NCBI GenBank assembly: GCA_033439765.1
Contig: JAULSN010000001.1
Coordinates: 5,270,001-5,334,000, forward strand
Length of the DNA stretch: 64,000 nt
DNA from: Lasiosphaeria ovina
Lineage: Eukaryota > Ascomycota > Sordariomycetes > Sordariales > Lasiosphaeriaceae
Direction of reading: 5' to 3'
The position numbers were made by a program, and so were the translations under genes. Numbering within the stretch: the stretch's first letter is position 1; each line of letters opens with the position of its first letter. The notes under the pieces were generated by a model. It saw only the letters and a list, made by a program, of their open reading frames with translations, made no database searches and was not told the DNA's origin. Below are positions 1 through 12,807 of this stretch, piece by piece.

Positions 1-3000
1 CTCAGAAGAGAAATATCGGTCGTAAAGTACGCAGCAGAAGCATCAAATAGTACCTCCAGATCAAGGCTTCACAACGCCGCCTAGGCGGCCGCTGGATTCG
101 GCAACCAGTACGTTCGTTTCCTCAGGCCAGCCGTTACAGCCGCCTCCATTGGGAACAGTGTCCGTTGTGTGTCTCGTCAAAAGGATGCTGTAATAATTGT
201 GGTTGGTGCGTTGAATCGTTGACGGCCCGTTGACGCTGTTTGGTTCCGTTTCTTCTATCCCCACCCCTCAGACCGGCTTGGCCAGCCTACCAGGGACTTT
301 GGCAGGCTCCCGACGACGGGCTTTCTGGACTCCTCACCCTATCATACTCCAACCCCGGTCACCGATTGAGGCCACTGGCCGGGTCAGGCTCAAGAGGCTG
401 TAGTCAACAGCCGGAATATTGGCCAGGGGAGAACTCCTAACGATGGGCACACCTCACTGGAGATGTCTGAGATATCTTGGATTTAGTGGTTATATTCCGA
501 GCGCAAGTTATCGTTCGCATAGAATATGAAACCCCAAGAGTTTCTCGCTGGCTGCTGTGGTATCTAATGCCGGAGAAACATCCAGGCTGTGGAACTGTGG
601 CGCACTCGATGATATTCAACCCGCGCCGGAGAGAGATCGCCTGTGTTTCCTGCCAGCAGAGTAGTGTCCCTCGAACACGGCACTTTGCAAGCATCTTCTC
701 TTTCAGTCGAGTGGTACGAACGAGCCGGCCTGGGGTGACGGCATTTCCCTGAGCAGGGAAAGGGTAGTATCTCTCCCGGAGAAGAGATCCCGACAAAGAC
801 GAGTGCTAGGTTACTGACTCCTGTTTCTGATAGAGCTGGAACCCGACATGGACGACACGGCCAGATGTCGTCCGGTAGTTGGCTGATATACGGGAGGTCG
901 GTTGCCCTCGCGAGAAGTACATGCCGTTCGACTTGCCACGACGATGCCAAACAAATCATGGGTGGCCACAGAGGCTTTGCCCGGGAAGCGTGAATGGTTG
1001 CCACGACTCCAATCAGCGGAATCGAAAAGCATCATAGAAGACGGGTGTCTGGTTGCTTGGGTCAACCGAAGACTCTCGATTGTCGTGCTCTGGCCGTCGC
1101 CAAGAAATGGTTCCTTGCCAAGGCTGGATAGCATGTCGTCCAAATAAACTCGCCCTCGCCGACGCCAGGCGGAGAACCCACGAGGAGCTGCATACAACAT
1201 ATGGGACGCCAGGCAGGCGCATAAGTACGCAGGAGCCTGGAATAACATGGTAAAATATCCACTCGTGGCTTGGATGGGCGCCTGCATGCCTTACTGCACC
1301 ACGGGTATGGCTCCATCTCGCGCGAGTTTCCTGCAGCCGTAGGAGGATGGCGCTGTTCAGGGCCGACCGGGGGCGCTGCTAGAGGTTTGCTCTTGCGTCA
1401 TCTGACGTTGCCGATCGAGAAAGTCTTGCAATGCGAAGCAAGTGAGGCACGCGAGGCATGCGAGGTTATCGCGGATTGGCGAGAGTTTGGCCACGACCTG
1501 AAGTAATCAGCCAACATGCGCAGGGCTGCGCAGGGCAGTTGCCGCTTGAAATGTCACTAATGTATAAGGTTTTCGTGGGAACCGCTGGGAAGGAAGGCGC
1601 CATGTATCATCTGGTTGTTGCTTCCAACCTAAGGTACTGTTGGCACCCAGCATTGGATACTCGAGTCCCGATTCAGTGATACATACCTTCCTGCTGTCTG
1701 GAGCATACTTGGTATTTGGCGAGTGGCATCTCGATAACGGGCGGGAATCCACAAGAAAAGGGGCAGCAACTTTTTGGTACATTCCTTCCCAGCCATTTTC
1801 ATGGCCGAGAGTATGAAGATGACGCCCAGAGCCTCCCGGTTAGGTCATAATTTGCAGTCCCGGCGGACCTGAGGAGCTAGGCTGCAAACAACGGAACTAG
1901 CCAACATAGTGTCGTCGAAGGAGCAAAAGAGGCAAAGTGCTTAATGCTGGACAATCAGCTATCTCTGCGCCCAAGATAACAAGATAATTAAGGTAGCTGG
2001 CAACAATTCGACTCTAGAATACTGCTGACAATTCTCTACTAGACGCTGATTTTGCTGTAGAAAGAGTCTGGTTAGTGCCATGTCATTTGGGTCCGGAGAA
2101 AAGGGGGCAACGTCGAGTGATCGTGACCCAGGCGGGATGATCAACTTCCACCGGTCTAGCATCAAACCCGTCTTGTTGCCAGCGAATACAACCAAGAAAC
2201 TGCTCAAATCTGCTGGCTTGGCCACAGGCTTGGCCAAAGGGTGCTTGAACATCGATGACAAGCAATCTCGGAATATGGAAACAAGGCATGCTTTTCGTCG
2301 AATTGTTTACCTATCGGGCACCCTGGCGCATAACAAAGATACGTTAACATTCCTTCGCGACACAAAGACACATAACATTGGCCCATGAAAATAACTTTGG
2401 CGGCTTATGAAGTTATATTGTTGACTAAACCAATGTGCGAAATGGAGATGGAGACAGGATAAGTTAAGCAACTGGCATGAGAGTCACGGTTGTCGGCAAC
2501 CTGAAGTAAACGAAGCGGTAACCGGTTCAGGAGCTGCTCTCCGGTGAAGAGTTCCTGCCACGGTCCAAATGCAAAATCGTATTCATGTTGAGCTGTTTGT
2601 GTTAGGGAAGAAGCTATGTCCATGTACCGGTACCTCTCAATCCGTCTGTGCAGAGGTGGATTGGCGGGAAACCCACGCTGAGTTCGACTTGAAAGACTTG
2701 GCTAGTTTTTTCTCAACAGCAGGAGGAGCTGTGGGTTTCAAAAACAGGACTCAAACAACAGAGATCTGTAGAGATAATCAAGGCATTACCCTGCATTGGA
2801 ATTGATGTTGGAATTGAAACAGTGTTTCCAGCTTGTTGGCACAATTTGCGCGTTGGAATGCTTCCAACACTCATTCGGCGGAATGAATTACCGGCCCGTG
2901 AGCTAATTTACCCTTGTCGATGGCTGGGCGTCTGGAGATGCAGCATCTGATATACCCCACTGTGAGCTGGGGATGCTGCGATGCAAACGCCTTGCTCCAC

Positions 3001-3556
3001 ATTGAGCATGTTTCTTTTCTCTTATTAGACGAGAACGAGGACGAACGTGCAAAAAAAGGCCACGGCTCTCCGGATACTCCTGGAGAATCGTCTCCCGAAA
3101 ATAGACAGGGGACTTTCTCACACGTGTCGGTTTTCCTATTGTCTGTTCCAGCTCCTAAACTTGCTCAACGGTGTCCTGCCGCACCGTCAAAGACTTAAAT
3201 CCTCCTTGTCCGCCGCTCCACCGAACCCCCAAAGATCCCAAGTGACGGCTAAACGTCAGTTGAAAAAGATCCGGACAAGCCATCCTAGTCACACAACCAC
3301 CTTTAACCCCCTTCCCCGCCTTCGTCATCAGAAGCCTTGAGCAGCACCAAAAGCCTCGAACCGCAGGCCGAGGAGGACAGCTGCCTCGATCCAAAAATCT
3401 CGCAAGGCTACACAACATACAGATCAGCCGTAACACACAACGTATCTGCCAACAGAAAGTACATAATCGCGAGGAGCATCCCCTCGTCAACGCCACCTCG
3501 AGAGCAGTCAGCAGCTGCCCCTTTTTTCCCATCCCTACAACACATCCAATCCAAAG
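1..3556. other. Gene-poor interval, nothing recognised
   Basis: No open frame here resembles a family I know. On the minus strand three medium frames (about 811-1287, 564-1004 and 437-796) follow each other in different phases, which could be a decayed gene or chance. The last few hundred bases before 3557 are C/T-rich and CA-rich, as expected for the leader of the copper transporter that follows. Confidence 0.5.
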
Positions 3557-4177
3557 ATGGATATGGACATGGGCACAGATTCGTCCTCTTCGTCCTCGGG
3601 CATGGCGATGATGATGGCCGTCTTCCAGACCTCGCAAGCGACGCCGCTGTACTCGGCGGGGTGGACGCCCTCCAGCACGGGCGCGTACGCGGGGGCGTGT
3701 ATCTTCCTGATCATTCTAGCGCTCGCGTTCCGCGGTCTCCTGGCGGCCAAGACGTGGCAGGAGAGCCGGTGGCTGGACGCAGAGCTCAACCGCCGCTACG
3801 TGGTCGTCAATGGCAAGGCCCCGCTGGCTGCGACCCTCAGCCGCGACTCCCTGGCCAAGAACCTGGTGCTGAGCGAGAACGGGGTCGAGGAGAGCGTGGT
3901 CGTGGTCAAGAAGCGCGCCTCCCACCTTCGTCCCTGGAGGTTGAGCGTCGACCCCGTGCGTGCGGCCCTGGATACGACAATTGCTGGAGTTGGCTATCTC
4001 CTGTGAGCTTAAACCCCTCCCCTCCTATCGCTACCATTTGCAGTCGCGCTAAATATTGTTTTTTATAGCATGATTGCGGTCATGAGCATGAACGTTGGCT
4101 ATTTCCTTGCCATCCTCGGCGGCACGTTTCTCGGCAGCCTCCTTGTTGGCCGGTACACCGCGAGCGTCGAGCATTAG
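3557..4177 (+). CDS. Ctr-family copper transporter (Ctr2-like)
   Basis: Predicted 184-residue, three-pass membrane protein of the Ctr copper transporter family, which form trimeric pores moving Cu(I) across the plasma or vacuolar membrane. Two exons, 3557-4002 and 4069-4177, are joined across a 66-nt intron (GTGAGC..TAG, branch-like GCTAAAT). The N-terminus carries the family's Met-rich copper-binding segments (MDMDM, MAMMM). TM1 is near residues 45-62. TM2 holds the MxxxM selectivity motif (Met150, Met154). TM3 holds GxxxG (Gly167, Gly171). The TM1-TM2 loop is basic. The MxxxM and GxxxG motifs appear only after splicing, which supports the intron. The short length and modest Met region resemble vacuolar Ctr2 more than the long plasma-membrane Ctr1/Ctr3 forms; that subtype is inference. 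A nearer AG at 4041-4043 was rejected because it brings an immediate stop. Confidence 0.9.
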
Positions 4178-7100
4178 ACCGGGGCGTCTAAAACGTGGTT
4201 CGAAATTCGACTATAAACATTTGCTGTTTTTTTGTCCTTCGGGGTTCTGCGTATTCCTAATATCAACGATGCCACGAACGGATGCTTGGAGTAACGGGTT
4301 GGATAAGCGAGATGGTTGATGCACTGGCATCCCAGGGAAAATGCACCAGTTTTAGCGGGCACCAATTGACATTTCTTCCAGGGCATTTACAAAATCCCCT
4401 TGTTTTCACTTTCTTCTCTCTTCCATACCTCTATCTTCAACTGCTTTTCGGGCTGTCAGACTTGTTCCAATTCCCTTAAAAGGGGGGGGGGGGGCTGACA
4501 CAGTCGTGTTCGTCGCCTGCCGCCCTGGATCTGGAAGAGGCTTCGACTTTGATAACGCGATGTGCGTCCCAAGGTACCGGTACCGCTACATTTTGGGCTT
4601 GCGCTAGCAGCGTGGAGGGTGCAGAAACATGCTCAAACTCGCGCAGGCAAGCCTGGTCCAGTGGCAAGCAGCAGATCCCAGTTCGGTTGGGGGGTCGCAG
4701 GCTTCCCCACATGGGTGACCCAAGCCACCAAAAACCATGGTCGTCCCGGCGCGGTGGTTATTCATCGCTGACAGACGTGTATATATTTGCCCTGATGCAA
4801 CCTTGATAATCGTAGGGCCAGAGATCGCATGGAGACATTTTTCATACCCGCAGCTTCAACGGCTTCTTGTTGCCTTTACCACTGACCTTGCCTACCTCCC
4901 TACCTCCCTAGCTTCATGCGGCGACCGCGGCATTGGCCGGGTTTACCCTGAAGCCGGAAACAATTAACGGTTCCCTCAAGAGGTTGGTTCGGCCTATGTA
5001 ACGAAGATATTTTCTTGGGATTTCCCTCAATGACTCTTGAAGTCTCTCTGGTCCTGTCTGCAACTTGATGGCCATTGTAATGGTTGTTGATTGCAGTTCA
5101 CTAAGAAACATCCTTCAACTGTTCTTGCGGATTATATTTACTTCTTTATATATTGAAAGGTGCCGACCTGGCGGTTTGTGCAGCTCGGTAAAGAGCTGAT
5201 TATTTTCTTGTTCATTTATTTTCATTCATGCTTAAATTTGTATCTAGAAACTAAGCACAGGACGCGGGCACGATGATTGCAACATAAAAACCAATTACAG
5301 ATCTCTAACGACTATGTAGTTGTCCATCTCCGTCCTTCGAGAAGCGACACTTTTGTCGATAATTAATTGCCTGACGTAGTGGCCCCCTTGGAAATATCCG
5401 TGTTTCCTCGACCTAGCTTTCTCGCCCGGGTCAACACAGTAGGGGTTTGCCGCCCGGACGGATATAGCCCGGAATTTCCAGCAATTACTCATGCCTGTCT
5501 GCTACTTGACGCTGATGCACATTGTTGCCATATGGAAAAGCCAACAGGCTCCCTTCAACATCGACATAAAAGCTTCTCGGGCGTTGGCCATTCATGTCGA
5601 TATCTGGATACCCGGCAAGTGTCCCGCGAGAAAGGCAACTTCCGGGTGACTTGCTTTTATCAGCACGTCGAGTATTTGTGTGCCGCTCAAGCCGAGTAAG
5701 GAGGTAGATAACAGGACTAACATTGAACAATAGGTCGGCTTTCTCCCGGGTAAGCAAGCTAACGATCGAAGCCTCGGGGAGTACGTGACACTTGAGCAGC
5801 ATACGGTAGAGGCGTTTTTCTTGCCTTTTGTGGTAGTTTGCCATTTATTCAGCTGAATGTGCGAGAACACTATCCTCTCCCATCAACAAAGCTAGCTTCT
5901 CTCGTGATAGGCATGTGTACAAAAACGGAGCGACCCAAGTATCGGTCGCATAGCCAGAGACAACGGGGAGCTTGATCGGCAATGATTCTGCAAACACGGC
6001 GTTATAGTGCTTGGCACATGGGTCGGAAATGACCCGCGCTCCTTTCTCTGGACGTTGAAGACTCCACCAAGATCAAACCTGGACTGCTTAGCCTGGAATA
6101 TGTTCTGAAGTTGGGCTTGGGGAGTACCAGAGGCAACTAAAACCTTCTGTTTGATGAGATATTCACTTTATGGTAGTAGGGTAAACTGGAAGGGAGATAT
6201 GGGAAGAGGAGGATAGAGAAGTGGTTGTACATGAAAATGGTCGACAGTCATTCTGATGCAATGACAACACCACACTTCCTTCTAGTCTACTTCTGCTCCT
6301 GTCAGCCGGTCTTCTAGCGCTCATTGGCTCCATTTCACCCACAGTGTGTCGTGGATAAACATATTAGCCTATCTATCCAGCGATCCAATGGGTTAGGAAA
6401 GCAGAACAGGAGAGAAAATACAGAGCTGACTACACTCAAGGGGAGGCTGTACTGAGATCACTATCGATCCAGATTATTCGGTCGAAGACGTATAGAGGCG
6501 CCTGTCCATGTTGCTATATCATCTTTTATGATGCTATAGGTTCGGCCACTTATTTCATCTTACGGTGGTGATATACCGAGATGGATACGGGGATGGAATA
6601 AATTTCACTCCGAGAGTCGCGGGGGCGGCAAGAAGAAACAACCTTATTGGGACCAAGGCAGGTTCTTCTCTTCTCGAGACTTGACAGACACCTTCTCGCT
6701 TTTCCCAAGCTCAGCGAGTCTTGTTTTAGCCGCGCTATGCAGTTGGTCGGGCAGCCTGTTGACGAGGAAGAGTTTGATACAAGATATTCTCTATCCTCAA
6801 AGAGCGAAGCCCATCATAACATAGCTTAGCTTGGCCTAGTTCCAATTACTCACACACTCTCTGCACCTTTTGCGGCCACCTGCATCTACGCACGTGTTGC
6901 TCTCCTTGCTCGAGGAGGTAAACCAGAAGGGGAAACGAAAACGGGAAAGGAGGGCACACGTCAATTTGAACTCGGACGCCACCGCCATACATATACGTAT
7001 ATGTCCCTTCCCCCTCCACCCCGCCTCGCTATCATCCGCCATTCCCCATTAGGAGAGACATGTTTTGCTTTTCCCGGGGAGTTTTCTGTATGCACACCCT

Positions 7101-9315
7101 GATGGGGGTTTTCTTTCCCGACAGCTCGGTAACCCGTCTCCAGGCTAAAGACGTTGCCTGGCGCCGGCCCCTAGCCAGCCAGCCAGCCGCCCCTGGAGAC
7201 AAGCCTGTTCCGGGAACCCGTCCATGGACGATATAGTAAGAGAAGAGACGGCCCAGAGTCTATTTCTAGTGGGAAACGAAAACGGGGTGCGGGAAAGAGA
7301 GGGATGATCGTTACCCCTTACTGACCGCCGCTGGAGAGGTTTGCTTTTTTTTCTTTCCTTTACTTTCACAGAACCGCAACCGTTCTCAAACGTGATATTC
7401 GAGGAGAAAACCCCCAACACCCTATAGGGTCCAGGAAAAAAAGGCAAATATATCACCGGACCAGATATACAATCGCCACCCAATACAAATGGCAGGACAG
7501 GGGTTTTTAATGGGGATTGGTGAACCCCTAAAAAATATCGTAGCCAAAAGGGGTTTAAATCCCGTTCCGTTTTTTTTTAATTCCCCTTCGATTCGAGGGA
7601 GGCGTAATAGAACGAAGTGGGAAAACGAGAAAGATCCGATCCAATCCAATCCACTTTAATTCCCAAATCCCAATCCTAATCAGACTTCATCTTTCGTCCC
7701 TACGTGTACCACACCTAAACCAATCAGTTCACGGAACAGGGGGTGGTGGGCGCCACGGCGGCGGCGGCGGCGGCGGCAGTTCCCGCACCGGCTGCCCACC
7801 ATCCAAATCCCACAATCTGGCCGGGGCCGCGGAGAGCCGGACGGAGGGGCTTCATTTCATCTTTTCCTTTTTTCCCCATTCAAGTGCATCGCCTGGTTCA
7901 TTCCTTGCAAAAGTCAATTCGGGAAAAAAAAGAGTCAGGACGGACCCCTCGTTTCCTTCCCCCAACCCAGAAAACGGGGACTAGACTAGGCCGTGTTGGC
8001 TTAGTGGGAATGCATTATTCTGACAGGAGTTACCTTGCTCCTTCTTTCCTCACCAACGGAGAAGGAACAACAACCCGAACCCAAGGGATGAGAGGGTAAG
8101 GGTACGTAATGCGGCCGCTATTATTATAGAATGTTACCGACGAAGAGAGAAAGGAGCGGAAATATCACCCTGGATCCTTACGCATACACGTGTACGTGCT
8201 AGGTAGACAAACGCACGGGGACGATGGAAGGAATTTGTTTTCAATGGCACCTTTCCTAATATGGCCTGTCAGACCTCTTGGCTCACGCAACACTTGAGTC
8301 GTGTCGAGAACCAGAAGATCAGACAAGCCAGAGAAAAGAAACACACCCGATTCGTCACATCGTACTGGCTTGGCGGGAGTAATAAACGCGCCAGCCAAGT
8401 CGGGGTTAATCAAAGAGGAGGTTTACTATCATACAAATGGTGGTAGCCCGTTTTCAGACTCCGTCTTCACTTGCTATCTGTTGTCGCTCAACACAGGGTA
8501 ACATAGAGAGCGATACTTTCAAGAGATCTCCATCTATGCAGGAGCAAAGCCGTACGACCACCGATCAACCAGAAAGCAGAACAACGAACTGATAGGAGAA
8601 GCGGGCCAAGGAGTAGGCGGACATGTTTGCTGGTTGGGTACCGATAGGGTCGAGACGAGAAGGTGACAATCGTGCCTCTTAACATCGGTATCTTGTTGAC
8701 ACTTGCCAGACTCGTAGGCAAGCCATTCATGGGCGTCACGACATCGTGCTCGCCACCGATTCCCAAACGTCCAGAAAGCAATCACGCTCCTCCAGGCAAA
8801 CCACGCGGACAACGCAAAGCTACCAAAAACATTGCCAATCCGACGCCCCATGCGCAGATTGACCTCCTCCTGACCCGCCCAGTTATTTTTTGGACGACAC
8901 TCTGTGCACACACCACGCCCCCCCTTTGTTGAAAGATGCCCCGTATATACCCTTCTTCAGGCCGAGAGATTATTTTCTTCCAGAAGACGCCACTCGTCGA
9001 GCTGTAGTGATTTCAACTAGCTGACCACGCCAGTCGATTAGGTCCATCATCTAGGGCCACGCAATGTTGTGATAATTATAACTAGATCGAGATGAGCCGA
9101 TAGAGATATGGATTGGGTGAAGAAATAAGACTGATAAGAGGTATAGAAAGATGGAATGAACATCAACATCTGTATCAAACGCCGGACCAGAAGAGCCTCG
9201 CAGATGATGGGACCATCCCAAAGATGTCGACTGAGAAAAAAAATGTTTCACGAATGCATTAATGCTGGGTATTGACGCGCAAGGTTAAGGGCACAATAGA
9301 AGCCGGCTGCGTTGG
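4178..9315. other. Long interval without a recognised gene
   Basis: About 5 kb with no recognisable product. It contains a 13-nt G run at 4482-4494, a GCG microsatellite at 7756-7777, and pyrimidine-rich, leader-like sequence around 7630-7740. A frame starting at 7743 (118 codons, Ala-rich start encoded by the microsatellite) and minus-strand frames at 5485-5870 are open but match nothing I recognise. The part next to 9315 is presumably the 3' region of the Mcm1 gene. Confidence 0.45.
7756..7777. repeat. GCG trinucleotide microsatellite
   Basis: Uninterrupted run of about seven GGC/GCG units. It lies in no recognised gene. Confidence 0.8.
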
Positions 9316-10160
9316 TTATGACTGGTGGCCGGCATGTTGCTGCAAGCTCGCTTGGGGCATGTATTGGCCGCCTCGCTGCTGCTGTTGCACGTAGTTATTG
9401 TAGGCAATCGCTTGCTGGGCGTCAAGCCCAACGGCGGGCATGTAGTTGGGGGGCATGTGGCCCTGCGGTATGCCGGGCCGACTGGGTTGGGGAGGGAGGT
9501 GCGGGTTTGTCGGCTCTTCCGGCGAGTCGACCGCATTAGAGTCGTCGACGCCATTCTCTGCGGAGGCTGGCTCGGGAGCATTCAGACACGCCTAGGAACC
9601 AAAATCAGACCAAATTCGCAAAGCGACGAAACGCAACTCTGGACTCACCTGAATCAAGTTCTTCCCCTCGGCCTTGGTGACCAGAGGCTGGAGTTTCGGT
9701 GTGGTGAAGGTATACACGAGTCCCGTTTCCGAAACAACAAGCAGCAAGACTTGAGTACCTGTCAAAACTGACAGCTCGTAGGCCTGAGGAACAAGGTTCG
9801 GGTCAGCGGATTGGCTCTTGCCCCAAGCAGACCAGCCCCAAGGCGCGTTCGCGCGCGCCTTGGTGGGAGAGAAGCGCAAAGAGTTGGGACGACGCGGATA
9901 CGAACCTTCTTCATGATACCGGCCTTGCGCTTGGAGAAGGTGATATGCCGACGCGACTTGTCGCTAATAAACTTGATCTCGATCTTGCGACGCTCACGGC
10001 CGCCCTTTTCGTCGTCGTCGTCGTCGTCGTCCGCTGCACTAGGGCGTGCGCGCTTGATGCCGCGACTCTCGCCAGCAAGTGAATTGCCATTGCCGACTGA
10101 ATGCGCATCGTCAAGCTCAGTTGGCGACGTTTGGTCGTGCTGATCCGTAATGTCGGCCAT
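9316..10160 (-). CDS. mcm1: MADS-box transcription factor Mcm1 (SRF type)
   Basis: Predicted 221-residue MADS-box regulator, orthologous to yeast Mcm1. It is a nuclear DNA-binding protein that pairs with mating-type, pheromone-response and cell-cycle cofactors. Exons on the minus strand are 10160-9906, 9783-9649 and 9591-9316; introns are 122 nt (GTTCGT..CAG) and 57 nt (GTGAGT..TAG). Residues about 54-85 (GRERRKIEIKFI, then RRHITFSKRKAGIMKK) plus exon 2 (AYELSVLTGTQVLLLVVSET) form a complete MADS domain, with the intron falling right after KAGIMKK. A run of Asp (about residues 43-50, from a TCG repeat at 10009-10031) precedes the domain, a common feature of fungal Mcm1. The C-terminus is rich in Gln, Pro and Tyr, typical of an activation tail. 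The start at 10160 is the first ATG giving a standard Mcm1-length N-terminus; the frame stays open upstream. Confidence 0.93.
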
Positions 10161-11329
10161 TTTTGCCGTCAAGGTATGACGAGATACAAAAAAGGCAATA
10201 TGGTGGAGATGCTGTTTTGAGCGTTGTGCCGATGGCCTAGACTTGATCTGGCGTTGAGCGGAGAGGTGCCTTTTTGTCGCAGAACCTGGTTGGGCGCTGC
10301 ACTGTATTGAGTCTGGTGTGCCAGCCAAAGGAAGCGAGGAATCACGTTTAATTTTTACTCGGCTTTGTCTGACTTGGGGCGGGCCAAGTATTTCGCGTGT
10401 GGCATGCACTGGCTGGCCTTATTTTGGGCCTGATAAAAAGTTTCCAGGACTGGAAGGAGCCGACAGTGCAAAGCACACAGTTTGCGTAAAGTTGAATGGA
10501 GAGGCGCGCAAATTCAGGCAAACCGAGGGGCGGTTGACTGAATCTGAACGTGTCAAATACGTTTTCGGATTGCACTTCCCCTGTCAAGAAACAAGCAGCG
10601 ACAGTCAGTTGGCTCGCCTGGACTGAACGGGCCTGGTGAGTACGGAATGATTGAAAGGAGGATAGCCAGAGTGGTGGCACCGAACCAGAGAGTTTAAAAA
10701 ACGAAGGCGGGGGGTGGCGGTCTTTCGCCTGCTGCACGGTAAAGGTAGCCCAAGCATTGATGGGGGGAAGGGGGGTTGGTGGGCTCTGGGGGCCTGCCGA
10801 ACGAGGGAAGGTGGCAGGGAACTTGACATGGCCGGAGGCAGGCTAGCAACTACCACGGGGCACCTCCTGCACCGAGCTGCAGCTCAGGTTCCCAGCACCC
10901 CATCACATCCAAATCCCAGACATGGAACTCTCTTGACAAGAGTCTCTAAAGGACATGGTGGCTGCAGTTGACAATGTTGCGTTCCGGCCGCACAGGCAAG
11001 GTACTTTGCCGCAGTGCAACCTTCGCCATGACTGGAATGTTTTGTACGGCACTCGTTCCTCACCTTGAATCAACTACAACGTTCCCCGTCAGAGCCGAAG
11101 CAAAGCTTCCAGCGGGGTTCTCGACAGCGCGTCGCCTGGCCAGTTAGCTCGGCCTTCCTCCTAGATCTTGGTTATCGGTGCCGTTAAGCGGTGCGTCGTC
11201 CTCGGCTTAGACCTGGGTTCTAAGGCACTGCCCAGGGGGTGCAGTTGCCGTCAGCAGGGCTCTCCTTTAACAGCCCCGATGGAGGTGTGTATGTACACAG
11301 TGTGCAAGGCAGAGTTCAGACTGAAGTGG
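10161..11329. promoter_or_regulatory. Upstream region of mcm1
   Basis: The interval between the mcm1 start and the first MITE-like element. I see no supportable gene. It presumably holds the mcm1 promoter and leader, but I can assign no individual site. Confidence 0.35.
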
Positions 11330-11576
11330 CAAGCGGGTGCCAAAATAAAAGACACGCCAAAGATGGCTTGGCAAGTCACTGCGTTAACAGACTCACTAAC
11401 AGTTTCACCACTCTCCATTATGGATTCTATGGTAAGGAAAATTCAAGATGTGTTAGCGTGGGAGGGGTCTAAGGACTGAGTGGTAGTACTTAATAGATAC
11501 TTTTCTTTATGTGTAAAATAGTACTGTGCATAAGTAACTATTAGGTAATGAGTGTCTTTTATTTTGGCACCGCTTG
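11330..11576 (+). mobile_element. MITE-like element, copy A
   Basis: A 247-bp non-autonomous element bounded by terminal inverted repeats of about 26 bp. The left end begins CAAGCGGGTGCC and continues AAAATAAAAGACAC; the right end is its inverse with one C missing (CACCGCTTG). Immediate flanks are AGTGG on both sides, a 5-bp target-site duplication. It is about 96% identical to copy B in opposite orientation. A short frame inside (MAWQVTALTDSLTV...) is present in both copies but shows no domain. No transposase is encoded, so it would depend on an enzyme elsewhere. Superfamily is unassigned: TSDs of 5 bp do not fit hAT (8) or Mutator-like (9-11). Confidence 0.82.
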
Positions 11577-12560
11577 AGTGGGCAGGGAAAGAACGGGTCA
11601 AAGCAGACAAAAGATGCACTGTGACAATCAGCGATCCTCGAATTCCATCAGTATTTCGTGATCAAAGTGGGGCTAACAGGTTGAAGAAAGACCGGTAAGT
11701 GCTGGGTGAGCAAGCAAGTTCGCCGCGTTTGCGCCGTGACATCGGAGGCGGTGGGGAGCAACGTGTCGAGGTCAAGCCGCCCGCTCCATGTTTTTCTTCT
11801 TTCTAATCTCCTCGGTGGACGAGACGGCGCGCGCGCGCGCTCGCTGGGACAGCGTTGTTGTCTGGTAGAAGCGAGAGGCAGCTAACTATTTCCTGCGCGT
11901 AAGGCTTCCGGCAGGGCACATGCATCTGACATGGCAAATTTCAATGGCCGCACGACTCTGTTCGCCGAGGATGTGGGTGTGGGGTCCCAACCCGCCGTCT
12001 TGCTCCCTGCTGGACCTCAAGCCCGCAGAGATTGCAGCCCGCCCGCTCGCTGTGGCACGTCTTTCACTCTTCACGCGTCTTGGTGCGGCAGCAGGACAAG
12101 GGTGGAGGGGAGTCGCGGAACCACTTAGAAGCCCGTGTGCCCAATGAGTTGGGGACTAGACTATCTCACGCATCTCACGCTCATCAGACGATGCAGGTGT
12201 GGATGATGGAGTTGGACTATTGAATTCTATGTGTCCTCCGCCACTTTGAGGGGGGGCCGAGAGGGGGGAATTTGGGGTCAACCAGCAGGCGATTCCCGCA
12301 CATACTGTTCTTCGGGTGTAAGCAGACGTGTCGACAATGCAACTGAAGCGGAGCAATCCAATTATTGGCTGCAATATCTCTTCGGCGACTTGGTGATATT
12401 GTCCAGGGTAACCCGTTGAACGCGCGCCGAGTGTGGATGAAATTAGGACACGGATACAGAGTACAATATCCAATCCCTCGGAACGATAAACCACACGAGA
12501 TTCATGCCCCACGCTGTCAGAACGTTGTGGCCGCGTCGTGTTCCCTAGGCCGTACCCAGG
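11577..12560. other. Spacer between the two MITE-like copies
   Basis: 984 bp with a CG dinucleotide run at about 11827-11840 and no recognisable gene. Because the flanking copies are inverted, a transcript crossing the whole segment could fold into a long hairpin; this is inference. Confidence 0.5.
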
Positions 12561-12807
12561 CAAGCGGGTGCCAAAATAAAAGACACTCATTACCTAATAG
12601 TTACTTATGCACAGGACTATTTTTCACATAAAGAAAAGTATCTATTAAGTACTACCACTCAGTCCTCAGACCCTCCCCCGCTAACACATCTTGCATTCTC
12701 CTTACCATGGAATCCATAATGGAGAGTGGTGAAACTGTTAGTGAGTCTGTTAACGCAGTGACTTGCCAAGCCATCTTTGGCGTGTCTTTTATTTTGGCAC
12801 CCGCTTG
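12561..12807 (-). mobile_element. MITE-like element, copy B (inverted)
   Basis: A second 247-bp copy in reverse orientation relative to copy A, with two perfect 26-bp terminal inverted repeats. Flanks are CCAGG on both sides, an independent 5-bp target-site duplication. It differs from copy A by roughly ten substitutions or single-base indels, so both insertions look fairly recent. The different TSDs show that each arose by its own transposition rather than by duplication of the locus. Confidence 0.83.

Noticed and set aside
11168..11479. 103-codon frame entering MITE copy A
   Set aside because: Its C-terminal half is simply the element's internal sequence, repeated in copy B with a different end; not a host gene.
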